Shown: positions 38,601 to 47,361 of the stretch, piece after piece
Position numbering within the stretch: the stretch's first letter is position 1
Layout of the letters: each line of letters starts with the position of its first letter
Origin: Sulfolobus islandicus Y.N.15.51
GTDB lineage: Archaea; Thermoproteota; Thermoprotei_A; Sulfolobales; Sulfolobaceae
Direction: 5' to 3'
DNA length: 64,000 nucleotides
Assembly (NCBI RefSeq): GCF_000022485.1
Contig: NC_012623.1
Location: 2,382,501-2,446,500, forward strand
Position numbers and translations under genes: made by a program
Notes under the pieces: generated by a model
Databases searched by the model: none
What the model was told of the DNA's origin: nothing
What the model saw: the letters and a program-made list of their open reading frames with translations, nothing else

Positions 38601-38947
38601 TTGTTTTTCTCCTTACTTGTTTATTTCCTTTTCTCTTGTAATACTTGGTTTTATTCGTTCTCTTGTTTTGCGTGGATTGCCCCGTAGGAGTTTTTTAGGA
38701 CAAGTGGTTGAGGCTAAGCTCAAGTTCTGGGCTTATGCATGGATGGTCCACTTGGCTAATTCTTTAGTTGGTAGAGCTCCGGGTATTAGGGTGTGAGCTT
38801 GCGAATAACGTTGAAATAAATATTAATTACTGAAAAATTCTCAGTGCATCATATCATGCTTATGAAATAAATTGAAGAGATCAACAAAGCAGAATTATAC
38901 ATAAAATTTTTATTTAGCATTTGGAGAAGAGTTATGTGGTTTAGATT

Positions 38948-39676
38948 ATGGAAGCCATTTATGTACTTGGAGTAAAAGGAGGTACAGGCAAAACAACTTT
39001 TTCTCTTTATTTTGCTAAACGCTTGTCTTTAATGGGTAAAAAAGTTATGTATATTGATCATGATTATTTTTCCTTTGGAAGTTTAATATTAGGACATAAT
39101 GACCTTGGACTTCTGGAGGAGATCGAACGTAATTTGCCAATATTTTCAAGAAGTTTAAAAAACATTGATAATCTTTATGTCTTAAAACTTTTTTCAAATC
39201 CTTTAAACATAAACAAGAATTATTCTTTATTAAGCAATAAGATACCGCAAGTTTTAAATAGTATTCTTAAGAGAGAAGTGGATTACATTATTTTAGATTC
39301 TTCAGTGGGTATACTTCCAGATAATGATATTGTAATGGCATTACTAGAAGAGTTAGAGATAGAGAAAGAAGGAGTGTTCTTAAGTGATATGCTGTCTGTA
39401 AATTCCACTATAAAATACGCTAAATTATGGGAAAATAATATAAAATATAAGGTATTAGTTATAAATATGGTTCCACCAATACCAGAAAACCTATCTGAAG
39501 CTATAAAAATTGCAAATGAAGTCTATAATAATTATAACGAGCTATTTAATGCTGCTATAGTTGTTCAATTTGACGAGAAAATGTATAACTATAATCCAAT
39601 AATTGCTGAGTATGAAAACGAGAAACTGAATAGTATATTATTATCTATACTTTATCGATATAATACTCTCAAATAA
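38948..39676 (+). CDS. ParA/MinD-like P-loop ATPase 1
   Basis: 242 residues. The deviant Walker A with signature Lys is GVKGGTGKTTFSLYFAKRL at residues 8-26, followed by KKVMYIDHDY (Walker A') and VDYIILDSSVG (Walker B). The rest is AT-rich and weakly conserved. Such ATPases act as dimers in DNA or protein-complex positioning. It is the first of three divergent paralogues within 4 kb. No ParB-like or SegB-like partner is recognisable next to it. Preceded by 150 bp of AT-rich sequence without a gene. Confidence 0.75.
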   Translation: MEAIYVLGVKGGTGKTTFSLYFAKRLSLMGKKVMYIDHDYFSFGSLILGHNDLGLLEEIERNLPIFSRSLKNIDNLYVLKLFSNPLNINKNYSLLSNKIPQVLNSILKREVDYIILDSSVGILPDNDIVMALLEELEIEKEGVFLSDMLSVNSTIKYAKLWENNIKYKVLVINMVPPIPENLSEAIKIANEVYNNYNELFNAAIVVQFDEKMYNYNPIIAEYENEKLNSILLSILYRYNTLK

Positions 39677-39938
39677 ACATGATATTGTTAATATATGTAG
39701 TAAAAAAAGATAATTATTGCGTTTATAGTGAGTATTTTAAGAAAGGGTTGATAGAATGGAGCTAAAAGAAAGAAGTATTTAACTGTTATTTAAACCCTTA
39801 AGTCAAATTACGTTTTAAGAGTGTAATAATTAAAGCTAATTATCGATATTCAAGGAAGGTTTTACTGAAAGTTTAGAGAAAATATTGGGGATATTTTCTA
39901 ATATAGATTTATAAGGTTGTTGTTCATAGTACAAATCA

Positions 39939-40706
39939 ATGATTAGGATAAATGTGGTTGGATTTAAAGGTGGTTCTGGGAAATCTACTGTATCGTATTA
40001 TTTAGCCAGACAGCTAAGTGAGTATTACAATGTAGTACTTGTAGATAAGACATATTCTGGAACTATAAGCCGGATATATAATATTAATAATAACATTTTT
40101 TCCTTTCTGAAAGGAAGGAACGAGTTATTTTATGTTAGTAAGAATAGCTTTTCAGTTATAAACATGTCCTTTTCAAGTGAAAATGATCTTAATAATTTTG
40201 ATTTTAACACATTCAAATACTTGTATGGTAAATTAATAAAGGATAGTGATATAGTTATTGTAGATCATTCATCTATTCCTCATGACTTCGCAACCGAGAT
40301 AGAGTTAAAGGCATTTATGGAAAATTTTAAAAACTTTGCATATAATACAGTATTAGTTCTTAGTGGAGATGAAATTCCGATAAAAAGATATTTAAACTAT
40401 ACAACGCTGCTAAATGATTTTGTAAAGAATTACGCTGAGAAAATCTTAGGTATTTCTTTACCAAGAGATGTTAAATTTCTAAAAATTGTAGCAGTAATTA
40501 TAAATAAAATCCTCAAAGGTCAAGAAAGTAAGTTAGACGAATTTATAAGAGGAGACGAGATTCTGCAGAGATCTGCTAGATTTGTTATTCCCTTTTATCT
40601 TTCTCTAACGCAAAGGCATTTCAAAGATATTGAGCCCCCTAAAGAGATAATTGATATCGTTAGATATATATTAGATTTGTTGAGAGAGCCCACCTCGATT
40701 TTATGA
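39939..40706 (+). CDS. ParA/MinD-like P-loop ATPase 2
   Basis: 255 residues. Walker A GFKGGSGKSTVSYYLARQL at residues 8-26, YYNVVLVDKTYSG, and Walker B DSDIVIVDHSSIPHD. Similar in length and layout to the ATPase at 38948 but diverged outside the motifs. TTTATAAG about 25 bases upstream of the ATG suggests its own leaderless promoter. The 262-bp gap before it contains nothing I recognise. The stop overlaps the convergent dehydrogenase by six bases. Confidence 0.75.
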   Translation: MIRINVVGFKGGSGKSTVSYYLARQLSEYYNVVLVDKTYSGTISRIYNINNNIFSFLKGRNELFYVSKNSFSVINMSFSSENDLNNFDFNTFKYLYGKLIKDSDIVIVDHSSIPHDFATEIELKAFMENFKNFAYNTVLVLSGDEIPIKRYLNYTTLLNDFVKNYAEKILGISLPRDVKFLKIVAVIINKILKGQESKLDEFIRGDEILQRSARFVIPFYLSLTQRHFKDIEPPKEIIDIVRYILDLLREPTSIL

Positions 40707-41699
40707 TACTTGCAACATTATTCTCCCATCCCTATTTTCGGTCATAATTTGTTTTACTGCCTCTATACCTTCATCTAATAATCTGTAAGTCTTGTGAACC
40801 TTTACCTTGCAATCTTTACATATATTTATCAATTCAGTTAGTTCCTTTCTAGATCCACCTGTGGTTCCAACTATCTTTATATGTTTTCCGTATAAGGAAC
40901 TCAAATTTACCTTCACCTCACTTCCGGTTAACCCTCCAAAGAATGCTAATTGACCACTTAAACCTAGAACTTCTAAGCTTTTTTCCCATAACGAGGAGCC
41001 TAAGGAGTTCATTACTATATCAGCCATTTTCCCATTAGTTATTTCCTTAACCTTTTGTACTACATCATCATATCCTATTATATAATCTGCACCAAAGTCC
41101 TTTAGCCAGTTCTTTCTTGAAACCGCTATTACTGTTGCTCCGAATTTTTTTGCCAGTTGAACTGCAAAGATACCAGTATTACCACCTGCACCAAAGATTA
41201 CTACAATATCATTAGGAGAGACTTTTAATTCTTTTAAAGAATGATACGAAGTTAGAGCAGCTACAGGTAAACTTGCAGCAATATCCCAACTCATATTTTC
41301 CGGAATTTTGAAAACATTCTTATCTGGAACCGAAAAATATTCTGACCATCCGCCATTGGTTATAACACTCATTATCCCGCCGTTTCTGCATAGCATTTCC
41401 TTTCCAGATAGGCATAAATCACAAGTTCCATCAAACACTCTGTTATATACTACTACCTTATCTCCTTTAGCTAGTCCTTTCACATGATCCCCTACTTTTT
41501 CAACTATTCCTGCTACTTCCGCACCGGGGATATGGGGCATTGGGGTAACTGGAATTGCACTAATTACGAAGTAATCTATAGGGTTTAAACCAGATTTAAC
41601 TACTCTTATCAAAACGTCATGTGGACCTAATTGTGGTTCTTGAACTTCTTTTACCTTGAGATTTTCTAAACCACTCTTGTCGAAAACTAGGGCTTTCAT
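40701..41699 (-). CDS. Zinc-type alcohol dehydrogenase/quinone reductase family (MDR)
   Basis: About 332 residues from ATG at 41699 (MKALVFDKSG), with TTTATATT about 25 bases upstream. The GroES-like half has PHIPGAEVAGIVEKVGDHV. A structural-zinc-type Cys cluster is present in GTCDLCLSGKEMLCRNGG. The nucleotide fold has VVIFGAGGNTGIFAVQLAKK. The family oxidises alcohols or reduces enones/quinones with NAD(P). It sits among the ParA-like genes, convergent with ATPase 2, without obvious functional link. Confidence 0.85.
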   Translation of the reverse strand: MKALVFDKSGLENLKVKEVQEPQLGPHDVLIRVVKSGLNPIDYFVISAIPVTPMPHIPGAEVAGIVEKVGDHVKGLAKGDKVVVYNRVFDGTCDLCLSGKEMLCRNGGIMSVITNGGWSEYFSVPDKNVFKIPENMSWDIAASLPVAALTSYHSLKELKVSPNDIVVIFGAGGNTGIFAVQLAKKFGATVIAVSRKNWLKDFGADYIIGYDDVVQKVKEITNGKMADIVMNSLGSSLWEKSLEVLGLSGQLAFFGGLTGSEVKVNLSSLYGKHIKIVGTTGGSRKELTELINICKDCKVKVHKTYRLLDEGIEAVKQIMTENRDGRIMLQVS

Positions 41700-41748
41700 A
41701 AAAACTAGTCTTCTCCTCAATATAAATCGGTTACTTAACTTTGGGTAA

Positions 41749-42114
41749 CTATTGTCTTATCCCTATCTTAGCCTTATTCTTAAAGCTAATATACTCATAC
41801 GCCAAGCTTACGAAATCTTCATCAGCCTCTTCACCCTTCTTCTTTATTGTAATGTATCTCAAGGTCTCTAGTTCTACTGATGTTAAGTTAGTTATGTATA
41901 AAAATATGCTCGTGGATTTGTGTAATAAAATGGCTTCAGCTCCTTTAAGTACAAATAGGTGCAGTTTTTCTCCATCTTCTTCTTCAACAACTTGTAGATT
42001 AATTGGAAAATTAGTTATCTTTTTCATCCATAGGTTTTCTAGCATTCTTACCTCTTCATTATCATATACCTTTTCGATGTGTTTAACAAATTTCTCTATC
42101 ACGCTCATGAGCAT
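41749..42114 (-). CDS. Hypothetical protein divergent from ParA-like ATPase 3
   Basis: About 121 residues from ATG at 42114 (MLMSVIEKFVKHIEKVYDNE); the longer frame to 42207 overlaps the start of the next gene and adds a low-quality N-terminus. ACATATAAAACC upstream is a good TATA box for the shorter form. Predicted mixed alpha/beta with VVEEEDGEKLHLFVLKGAEA and a basic C-terminus (SFKNKAKIGIRQ). No family recognised. Divergent placement suggests a partner or regulator of ATPase 3 (inference). Confidence 0.5.
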   Translation of the reverse strand: MLMSVIEKFVKHIEKVYDNEEVRMLENLWMKKITNFPINLQVVEEEDGEKLHLFVLKGAEAILLHKSTSIFLYITNLTSVELETLRYITIKKKGEEADEDFVSLAYEYISFKNKAKIGIRQ

Positions 42115-42196
42115 TGTATAATTGGTTTTATATGTTTTAAGTTTGAAGCGGAAAAAAATATTAAATAAAGAGATATGAGTAGTACCTAGAGAATTA

Positions 42197-42808
42197 TTGA
42201 CAACCAATATTGTCAGAGTTTTAAGTATTAAGGGTGGTGTCGGTAAAAGCTCTATAGCTTATGCGTTAGCGAGAACCATCTCTGCTTCTGGGTATAAGGT
42301 ATTATTTTTAGATATGGATAACCTTCACACCATTTCGAGAGTATTGGGAGTTAAGGATTGTGAGTTAACATACGTAAGGGATTTATTCGTATTTGCATGT
42401 GATGATTTTAGTAAAATTTCTTTTACCAACTATGAATATGTGATAATTGATACTTATTCTGGGATCTCCAGTGAAACGCTTTCAGTTATTAAGGGGGATC
42501 TTATTTACAATATTTTTATTTCAGACTTTTCTTCTATTGATAATTCTTTAAGTTATATAAAAGAGTGGAATGGTAAGAGAAGTATTAATCTCTTAGTTGT
42601 AAATATGGTCATAGTGGAAGATAACGAGTATGATATTTTATTACGAAAGTTTTTTGATTCCTTGGCTCTTAAAAGTAATGTGAAGATAAATAAGGTATTT
42701 TTGTTTTTCTTCGACGAAAATTATTATGGATCCTATAAAGTTGATCTAAATCATATAGAACTCATAGCTAGTTATGTACTAGGTGGAATAGGTGAATCTG
42801 ATCCTTAG
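42197..42808 (+). CDS. ParA/MinD-like P-loop ATPase 3
   Basis: 203 residues from TTG. Walker A SIKGGVGKSSIAYALARTI near residue 10, KVLFLDMDNLH and Walker B YEYVIIDTYSGISSE. It is shorter than the two paralogues. The gene shares a promoter region with the divergent hypothetical gene. Base composition is AT-rich, as for the other two ATPases. The 275-bp gap to the tRNA gene holds nothing recognised. Confidence 0.72.
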   Translation: MTTNIVRVLSIKGGVGKSSIAYALARTISASGYKVLFLDMDNLHTISRVLGVKDCELTYVRDLFVFACDDFSKISFTNYEYVIIDTYSGISSETLSVIKGDLIYNIFISDFSSIDNSLSYIKEWNGKRSINLLVVNMVIVEDNEYDILLRKFFDSLALKSNVKINKVFLFFFDENYYGSYKVDLNHIELIASYVLGGIGESDP

Positions 42809-43083
42809 ACATTTGCTGATTTTAAGTTTCTCTTAGTGATATGTCACAAAGAATTAGATAGAAAGTATTAAGATGAAGTTAGAAGTCAGAAAGAGAAATG
42901 GAGAGTAACTTTTCTAAATGAGATGGGCCGTTTGAACCCATAACTATAAGTGTTCAAGCTTGACTAGATTACTGCTCTCGTTATAATAAAGACTATAGTT
43001 ATAAGTCAAATAATGGAAATTAAATTCAAGATTGAGAATTAGTGTCACATTATACCGTAAGAAATATAATAGAAATAATTTTA

Positions 43084-43168
43084 TGCGGGGGACGGGATTT
43101 GAACCCGCGCAGGCCTTCGCCAGCGGAGCCTCAGTCCGCCCCCTTTGCCCTGACTCGGGCACCCCCGC
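43084..43168 (-). tRNA. tRNA-Leu, anticodon GAG
   Basis: Class II tRNA: acceptor GCGGGGG/CCCCCGC with discriminator A, anticodon stem GCGGA/TCCGC closing the loop CTGAGGC (anticodon GAG), a long variable arm, and T arm GCGGG-TTCAAAT-CCCGT. No intron and no encoded CCA. It decodes CUU/CUC. TATAAAGTATT lies upstream on the minus strand. I looked for a duplicated 3' tRNA segment on the side of the ParA genes, as an integration scar, and saw none. Confidence 0.95.
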
Positions 43169-43677
43169 ACACCAATACTTTATATTAACTAGGTATAAAG
43201 TTTTACCATAGAATAAAACAGAAGGACTTTAGGAAGGAGATAGAAGTTCCGAACTTTTAAAATTATAATTCAAGTATGAGACGTGCTTGAGAAACTCTCC
43301 TTTTGAGGCAATAATGGCTTAGGTTAGTATGAAGAGATGATCTATGGATCTTGTTTCATTTAGAAACTAAATAAATATGAAGAGATTTTGTTCTACATAG
43401 CTATATGGCATAAGAGAATTTCCATAAATTAAGACTATAAACAAATTGTCATTATTGCTGATGATATTAGTATGGATTAGATTACGAAGGGAATGATATG
43501 GATACAATATTATTCGAACTATAGTGGCTAATTATCTCTTTACTACCGCTAAAATTCAGAATCCACGGGACGCAGAACTCCCCTTTTAGTGAAAACAGTC
43601 TGATTGTGAGGTTAAAAAGTTTTAGCGTGGTCCCTCGCTTAGTTGTTCTTTAAACGTAAGTTGCAGGTGTAAGGTCT
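43169..43677. other. Intergenic stretch without a supported gene
   Basis: About 500 bp, AT-rich, between tRNA-Leu and the MFS gene. No coding pattern, IS end or stable hairpin stands out. CTTTAAACG near 43649 may be the TATA box of the MFS gene. Confidence 0.35.
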
Positions 43678-44667
43678 TTGCAAGGTAATAAAGTGAAATC
43701 CTTTACGTTACCGATTATTTCATATGCTGTTCCTACATTTGTGTTGGTGTATCCATCGTTCTTTGTAGGCTGGCTCAGTGATTCTATGCATTTAGCGTAT
43801 TGGGAGGTGTTCGCAATAGTTGCTTTACCATTTCTAGGTAGGATAATTGGTTCTTTCATATATCAGTTATTCAAAGGTAGTGTAGTTTCTTACTGTTTTC
43901 CGTTGCTTGGTTTTTTAGTTGTTCTTCAAAACTTTTTAGGGGCTTTAGTTTTTGTGAGATTTCTAGTAGGGGTAATATTTGGTCTGTTAACGAGCTATGC
44001 GGTTGAGAGTGCTGTAAGAAGTGGTAGAAATGTATTAGTAGGTTTTACTACCGCAGGTTGGTCTATGGGTTGGGTAATTAGCTATCTTGCGTATTCCTTA
44101 CTTAAAAATTGGAATGTAATTACAATAAGTGGGATTTTAATAATGTTTTTAGCGTTGTTTGAGTTAAACAAGGAAGAGTTTAGAGAGAGGGGTATGAGTT
44201 CTGTATCTTTTCCCAGGCTTACCTCAATACTGATTTATATATCGGCGTTAACACCGGCTTTCATTTTGCAAGTTATGCCGAGTTTTTTGGAGACGATAAA
44301 GCTTACTTGGCTTATTCTTCCATCCTATTTGTTATCAATTCCAACTTACGTGCTTTTACCTATGATTAGTGGAAAAGTGGGAATTAGAAAGGTTTTGGTT
44401 ATTAGTTCCATTATTGTAATTCTTAGTAGTATTATTACTTTTCTTCTATTGCCTATGATGGTAATTGTTTTTACTAGTATTGGTCTTGGTATTTTAGGGA
44501 TAACGCCTAAGTATCTAGTAATTAGAGGTGAAGATCCAAAGAGGATGGGTTTGGCTTTGAATATTGGTTCAGTGATGGGTCTAATAGTACCAGTACTGTA
44601 TGCGCTAATGCCATTTTCACCAGAGTTTTTATTATCAATTTTAATGGTTTTGATGTTATTGATATGA
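43678..44667 (+). CDS. MFS-like transporter, short
   Basis: 329 residues from TTG (GTG at 43693 is an alternative), with about 10 hydrophobic helices, shorter than the usual 12-helix carrier. SFFVGWLSDSMHLAYWEVFA, FLGRIIGSFIYQLFKGS, and the later ISGKVGIRKVLVIS and RGEDPKRMGLALNIGS loops are MFS-like. The length and absence of the C-terminal helices may be natural or the result of truncation. Substrate unknown. It ends 54 bp before the aRF1 leader. Confidence 0.6.
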   Translation: MQGNKVKSFTLPIISYAVPTFVLVYPSFFVGWLSDSMHLAYWEVFAIVALPFLGRIIGSFIYQLFKGSVVSYCFPLLGFLVVLQNFLGALVFVRFLVGVIFGLLTSYAVESAVRSGRNVLVGFTTAGWSMGWVISYLAYSLLKNWNVITISGILIMFLALFELNKEEFRERGMSSVSFPRLTSILIYISALTPAFILQVMPSFLETIKLTWLILPSYLLSIPTYVLLPMISGKVGIRKVLVISSIIVILSSIITFLLLPMMVIVFTSIGLGILGITPKYLVIRGEDPKRMGLALNIGSVMGLIVPVLYALMPFSPEFLLSILMVLMLLI

Positions 44668-44721
44668 AGCAAGATCGGCAGATTTTTAAGGGATAACATG
44701 TTAAAGTGATAATGATTAGGG

Positions 44722-45832
44722 ATGAGTCTTTGACGAATATGCTTTAAATAAGCAAGAATTGAAGGCACTAATTAAGGAATTGAAGAAATGGAAAGCGCCA
44801 GCTACTGTTCTTCTGTCTTTATATATACCACCCGGTAGACCAATTCCAGATGTGGTTAATCTACTTAGGCAAGAGTACTCCATAGCTCAGAATATAAAGC
44901 TCAAGAGGACTAGAGATGCAGTACTTTCCGCGATAGGTGCGGCAATAGATAGGCTGAACAAGATACCGAAGATAGATGGTAATGGTTTAGTATTGTTTTG
45001 TGGTGAAAATTTCGATACTGAGGATTTCAAATGTTTTATGTTTTCTCCTCCTGATAAAGTTCCATTATTCTTCTATAGAACTGACAAGGAGTTTCATGTG
45101 GAATTTTTGGAGGATATGGTGGAGGATACTGTAGTATATGGTCTTATAATTGTGGAGAGGGATGAGGCCACTATAGGTTTACTTAAGGGAACTAGAATAG
45201 AAATTTTAGAGGAAATTGAAGGTTTTGTGCCAGGGAAGCATATGATGGGAGGACAGTCTCAGAGGAGAATTGACAGAATAATAGACGAAATGTATCATAA
45301 TTTCTTAAAAGAGGTTGGTGAGAAAGTCAATGCGTATTTTATGCCTTTTATTCAGACGGGCAAGATGAAAGGTATATTATTAGGTGGTCCAGGATATGCT
45401 AAGGAGGATTTCTATAAGGAAGATTATGTTGACTATAGGATAAAGAATTTAATTTTACAACCCTTAATTGACGTTTCTGATCAAGGTGAGGTTGGATTAA
45501 GGGAAATGATAATGAGGGCTGAGGATTTATTAAAGAATCAACAATACGTTGAGGTGGAGAAATTACTAGAGGAATTAAAATACCATTTGGCTAAGGATGA
45601 TGGATTAATAATATATGGAAAGGAGCAAATTAAAAAAGCTATGGAAATGGGAGCAGTAGAGGCTATAGTAATTCATGAGGACTCTAGTGATAAAGAGTTA
45701 GAGAAATTAGCTCAAGATGCGGAAAATTATGGCGTTAAGGTTTTTGTGGTTGGTGATGAAGTACCAGAGGCTGAATGGGTTAAAAAAACGTTTAATGGTG
45801 TAGTGGGTAAGTTAAGGTATAGGCTATATTAA
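44722..45832 (+). CDS. prf1: Peptide chain release factor aRF1, start apparently through a +1 frameshift
   Basis: Domain 1 has the stop-codon region with NIKLKRTRD (NIKS-like), domain 2 the catalytic GGQ in [15 protein letters not shown], and domain 3 ends [11 protein letters not shown]. It recognises all three stops and releases the peptide. The aRF1 frame is open back to a TGA at 44723 but has no ATG/GTG; the first possible start is TTG 44759, inside the first helix. ATG 44722 reads M-S-L then TGA; a +1 shift at CTT-TGA-C gives [18 protein letters not shown], 369 residues in all. Either this shift or the TTG start is used. TTTTTAAG near 44683 may be the promoter. Confidence 0.8.
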
Positions 45833-46465
45833 TTAGATTATTTTTCTTCTTTTCATTTCCATTAGTATTTTATCTAATGAGATTGGTGGGTCATTTATTC
45901 CATAATTTTCAACAAAATTCTTTTTAAGCTCATTTAAGTCTATATCCTTTGTTTTCCTTTCTACCAGGATTTTGTTCACTAAGTTAATTTCGTCCTCCCA
46001 GTAATTCCAAGGATACATAAACCAAGCCCAGTTTACAATCTCTTCTGCGTAGTAATCTGGCATTATTTTTGCAGCTGGTTTTATATATTGTAAAGTTGCT
46101 GTTTTAACTTCTTTTGGTCCAAAATTTTCCATTACATATTTCCGTGCTAATTCTATGCTATCTCCAGTATCTGTTATATCATCTACTATAATTACGTTCT
46201 TATCTGATAGGTCAACCTTAAATGGATATTTCACCTTAGCCTCTGGAGCATGAGATGCTGTCACTATCCAATGCTCTATCTTTATTGATAATATATCAAA
46301 AACACCTAAGACGTCAGCCACTAATCTAGCTGGAACTAAACCTCCTCTTGCTATCGCAATTATCACATCCACATCATAATTATCATCTTTAATTTTCTCG
46401 GCCAATTTAGTAGAAAGACTTACTATTTCATCCCATGTGACTACTTTCACTGGTATTTTGGGCAA
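45833..46465 (-). CDS. Purine-type phosphoribosyltransferase
   Basis: 210 residues from TTG. The PRPP-binding motif is [18 protein letters not shown], and the N-terminal [20 protein letters not shown] is the PPi-loop region of xanthine/guanine-type PRTases. It salvages purine bases with PRPP in the cytoplasm. The stop abuts that of aRF1 (convergent). It is divergent from the methylthioadenosine phosphorylase gene, which releases adenine, so the two share purine salvage context. Confidence 0.85.
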   Translation of the reverse strand: MPKIPVKVVTWDEIVSLSTKLAEKIKDDNYDVDVIIAIARGGLVPARLVADVLGVFDILSIKIEHWIVTASHAPEAKVKYPFKVDLSDKNVIIVDDITDTGDSIELARKYVMENFGPKEVKTATLQYIKPAAKIMPDYYAEEIVNWAWFMYPWNYWEDEINLVNKILVERKTKDIDLNELKKNFVENYGINDPPISLDKILMEMKRRKII

Positions 46466-46548
46466 AATTAACTCCCTAAAAAATCTCTGTTAAAACTTTA
46501 TCAATTTTTTGGTTTATACTTTATAAGGTACGTTAATGTATTTCACTT

Positions 46549-47361
46549 ATGATTGAGGAAAATGAAAAAGCCTCGATAGGAATTATTGGTGGTTCTGGGT
46601 TATATGATCCGGGTATTTTTTCGGAGAGTAAGGAAAGAAAAGTATATACACCATATGGAGAACCTAGCGATTTAATAACGATAGGTAAAATCGGAAATAA
46701 GACTGTAGCATTCTTGCCTAGACACGGAAGGAGACATAGAATTCCTCCTCACAAAATAAACTATAGGGCTAATATTTGGGCATTAAAAGAACTCGGAGTT
46801 AGATGGGTGATTTCAGTTTCTGCAGTAGGTAGCTTAAGAATTGACTATAAACCCGGTGATTTTGTTATACCAGATCAATTTATAGATATGACAAAGAAAA
46901 GAGATTACACCTTCTTCGATGGGCCCGTAGTAGCTCACGTCTCAATGGCTGATCCATTTTGTAATAGCTTAAGGAAATTGGCATTAGAGACTGCTAAGGA
47001 ACTAAATATTAGGACGCATGAAAGTGGTACCTACATATGTATTGAAGGTCCTAGGTTTTCTACAAGGGCTGAGAGTAGGACATGGAGAGAAGTTTACAAG
47101 GCTGATATAATCGGCATGACGTTAGTACCAGAGGTTAATCTAGCTTGTGAAGCACAAATGTGTTATGCTACTATTGCCATGGTGACTGACTACGATGTTT
47201 TCGCTGAGATTCCAGTTACAGCAGAGGAGGTCACTAGAGTTATGGCAGAGAATACGGAAAAGGCTAAGAAACTTTTATATGCGTTAATTCAAAGGTTACC
47301 AGAAAAACCAGAAGAGGGGTCGTGTTCCTGTTGCAACAGTCTGAAGACAGCACTAGTATAA
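46549..47361 (+). CDS. mtnP: 5'-methylthioadenosine phosphorylase (MTAP II-like)
   Basis: 270 residues. [14 protein letters not shown], the phosphate/ribose sites in [39 protein letters not shown] and the base-site [14 protein letters not shown] are all conserved. The C-terminus [16 protein letters not shown] carries the CxC motif described for the hyperstable S. solfataricus MTAP II. It splits methylthioadenosine to adenine and methylthioribose-1-phosphate. TTTATAAG about 26 bases upstream suggests a leaderless start. The next gene begins within its last 40 bases. Confidence 0.9.
   Translation: MIEENEKASIGIIGGSGLYDPGIFSESKERKVYTPYGEPSDLITIGKIGNKTVAFLPRHGRRHRIPPHKINYRANIWALKELGVRWVISVSAVGSLRIDYKPGDFVIPDQFIDMTKKRDYTFFDGPVVAHVSMADPFCNSLRKLALETAKELNIRTHESGTYICIEGPRFSTRAESRTWREVYKADIIGMTLVPEVNLACEAQMCYATIAMVTDYDVFAEIPVTAEEVTRVMAENTEKAKKLLYALIQRLPEKPEEGSCSCCNSLKTALV

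Larger units (their letters stand above)
37208..38688 (-). mobile_element. IS110-family insertion sequence, intact
   Basis: About 1481 bp between the two halves of the older transposase. The trinucleotide AGG occurs at both junctions (37205-37207 and 38686-38688), so the boundary is uncertain by three bases and may be the recombination core. There are no terminal inverted repeats. Reading in transposase orientation, a 293-bp noncoding left end precedes the gene and only about 27 bp follow it, the layout of the IS110 (IS621-like) subgroup whose bridge RNA is in the left end. Confidence 0.8.
36456..38796 (+). mobile_element. Older IS5-like transposase gene, frameshifted and split by an IS110 element
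   Basis: From ATG 36456 the pieces read GKSKYKRDWHKYDENVITRY, LLAEENRNAKKTYKAPKEFN, MNIKFPEANDQLEADATGIS (DDE Asp), KFYGDKAYD (second Asp region) and SLFSAVKRTFGESVRAT up to 37207. The gene resumes at 38689 with SFLGQVVEAKLKFWAYAWMV and ends at TGA 38796. Joining the halves at the shared AGG restores ATRSFLGQ in frame. Several frameshifts before the split show it was already decaying or has decayed since. Confidence 0.75.

Noticed and set aside
38581-38796. Plus-strand 71-codon ORF ending as a transposase tail
   Set aside because: It fuses antisense of the IS110 left end with the last 36 codons of the split IS5-like transposase; not a gene.
42944-43162. 72-codon minus-strand ORF
   Set aside because: It overlaps the tRNA-Leu gene almost completely.
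38797-43168. Integrated element at tRNA-Leu containing the ParA-like genes
   Set aside because: The tRNA 3' end does face the cluster, but I found no duplicated tRNA segment and no integrase gene.
43320-43480. C/D-box-like TGATGA motifs near 43335 and 43457
   Set aside because: No properly spaced D box (CTGA) or terminal stem, so a C/D sRNA cannot be supported.
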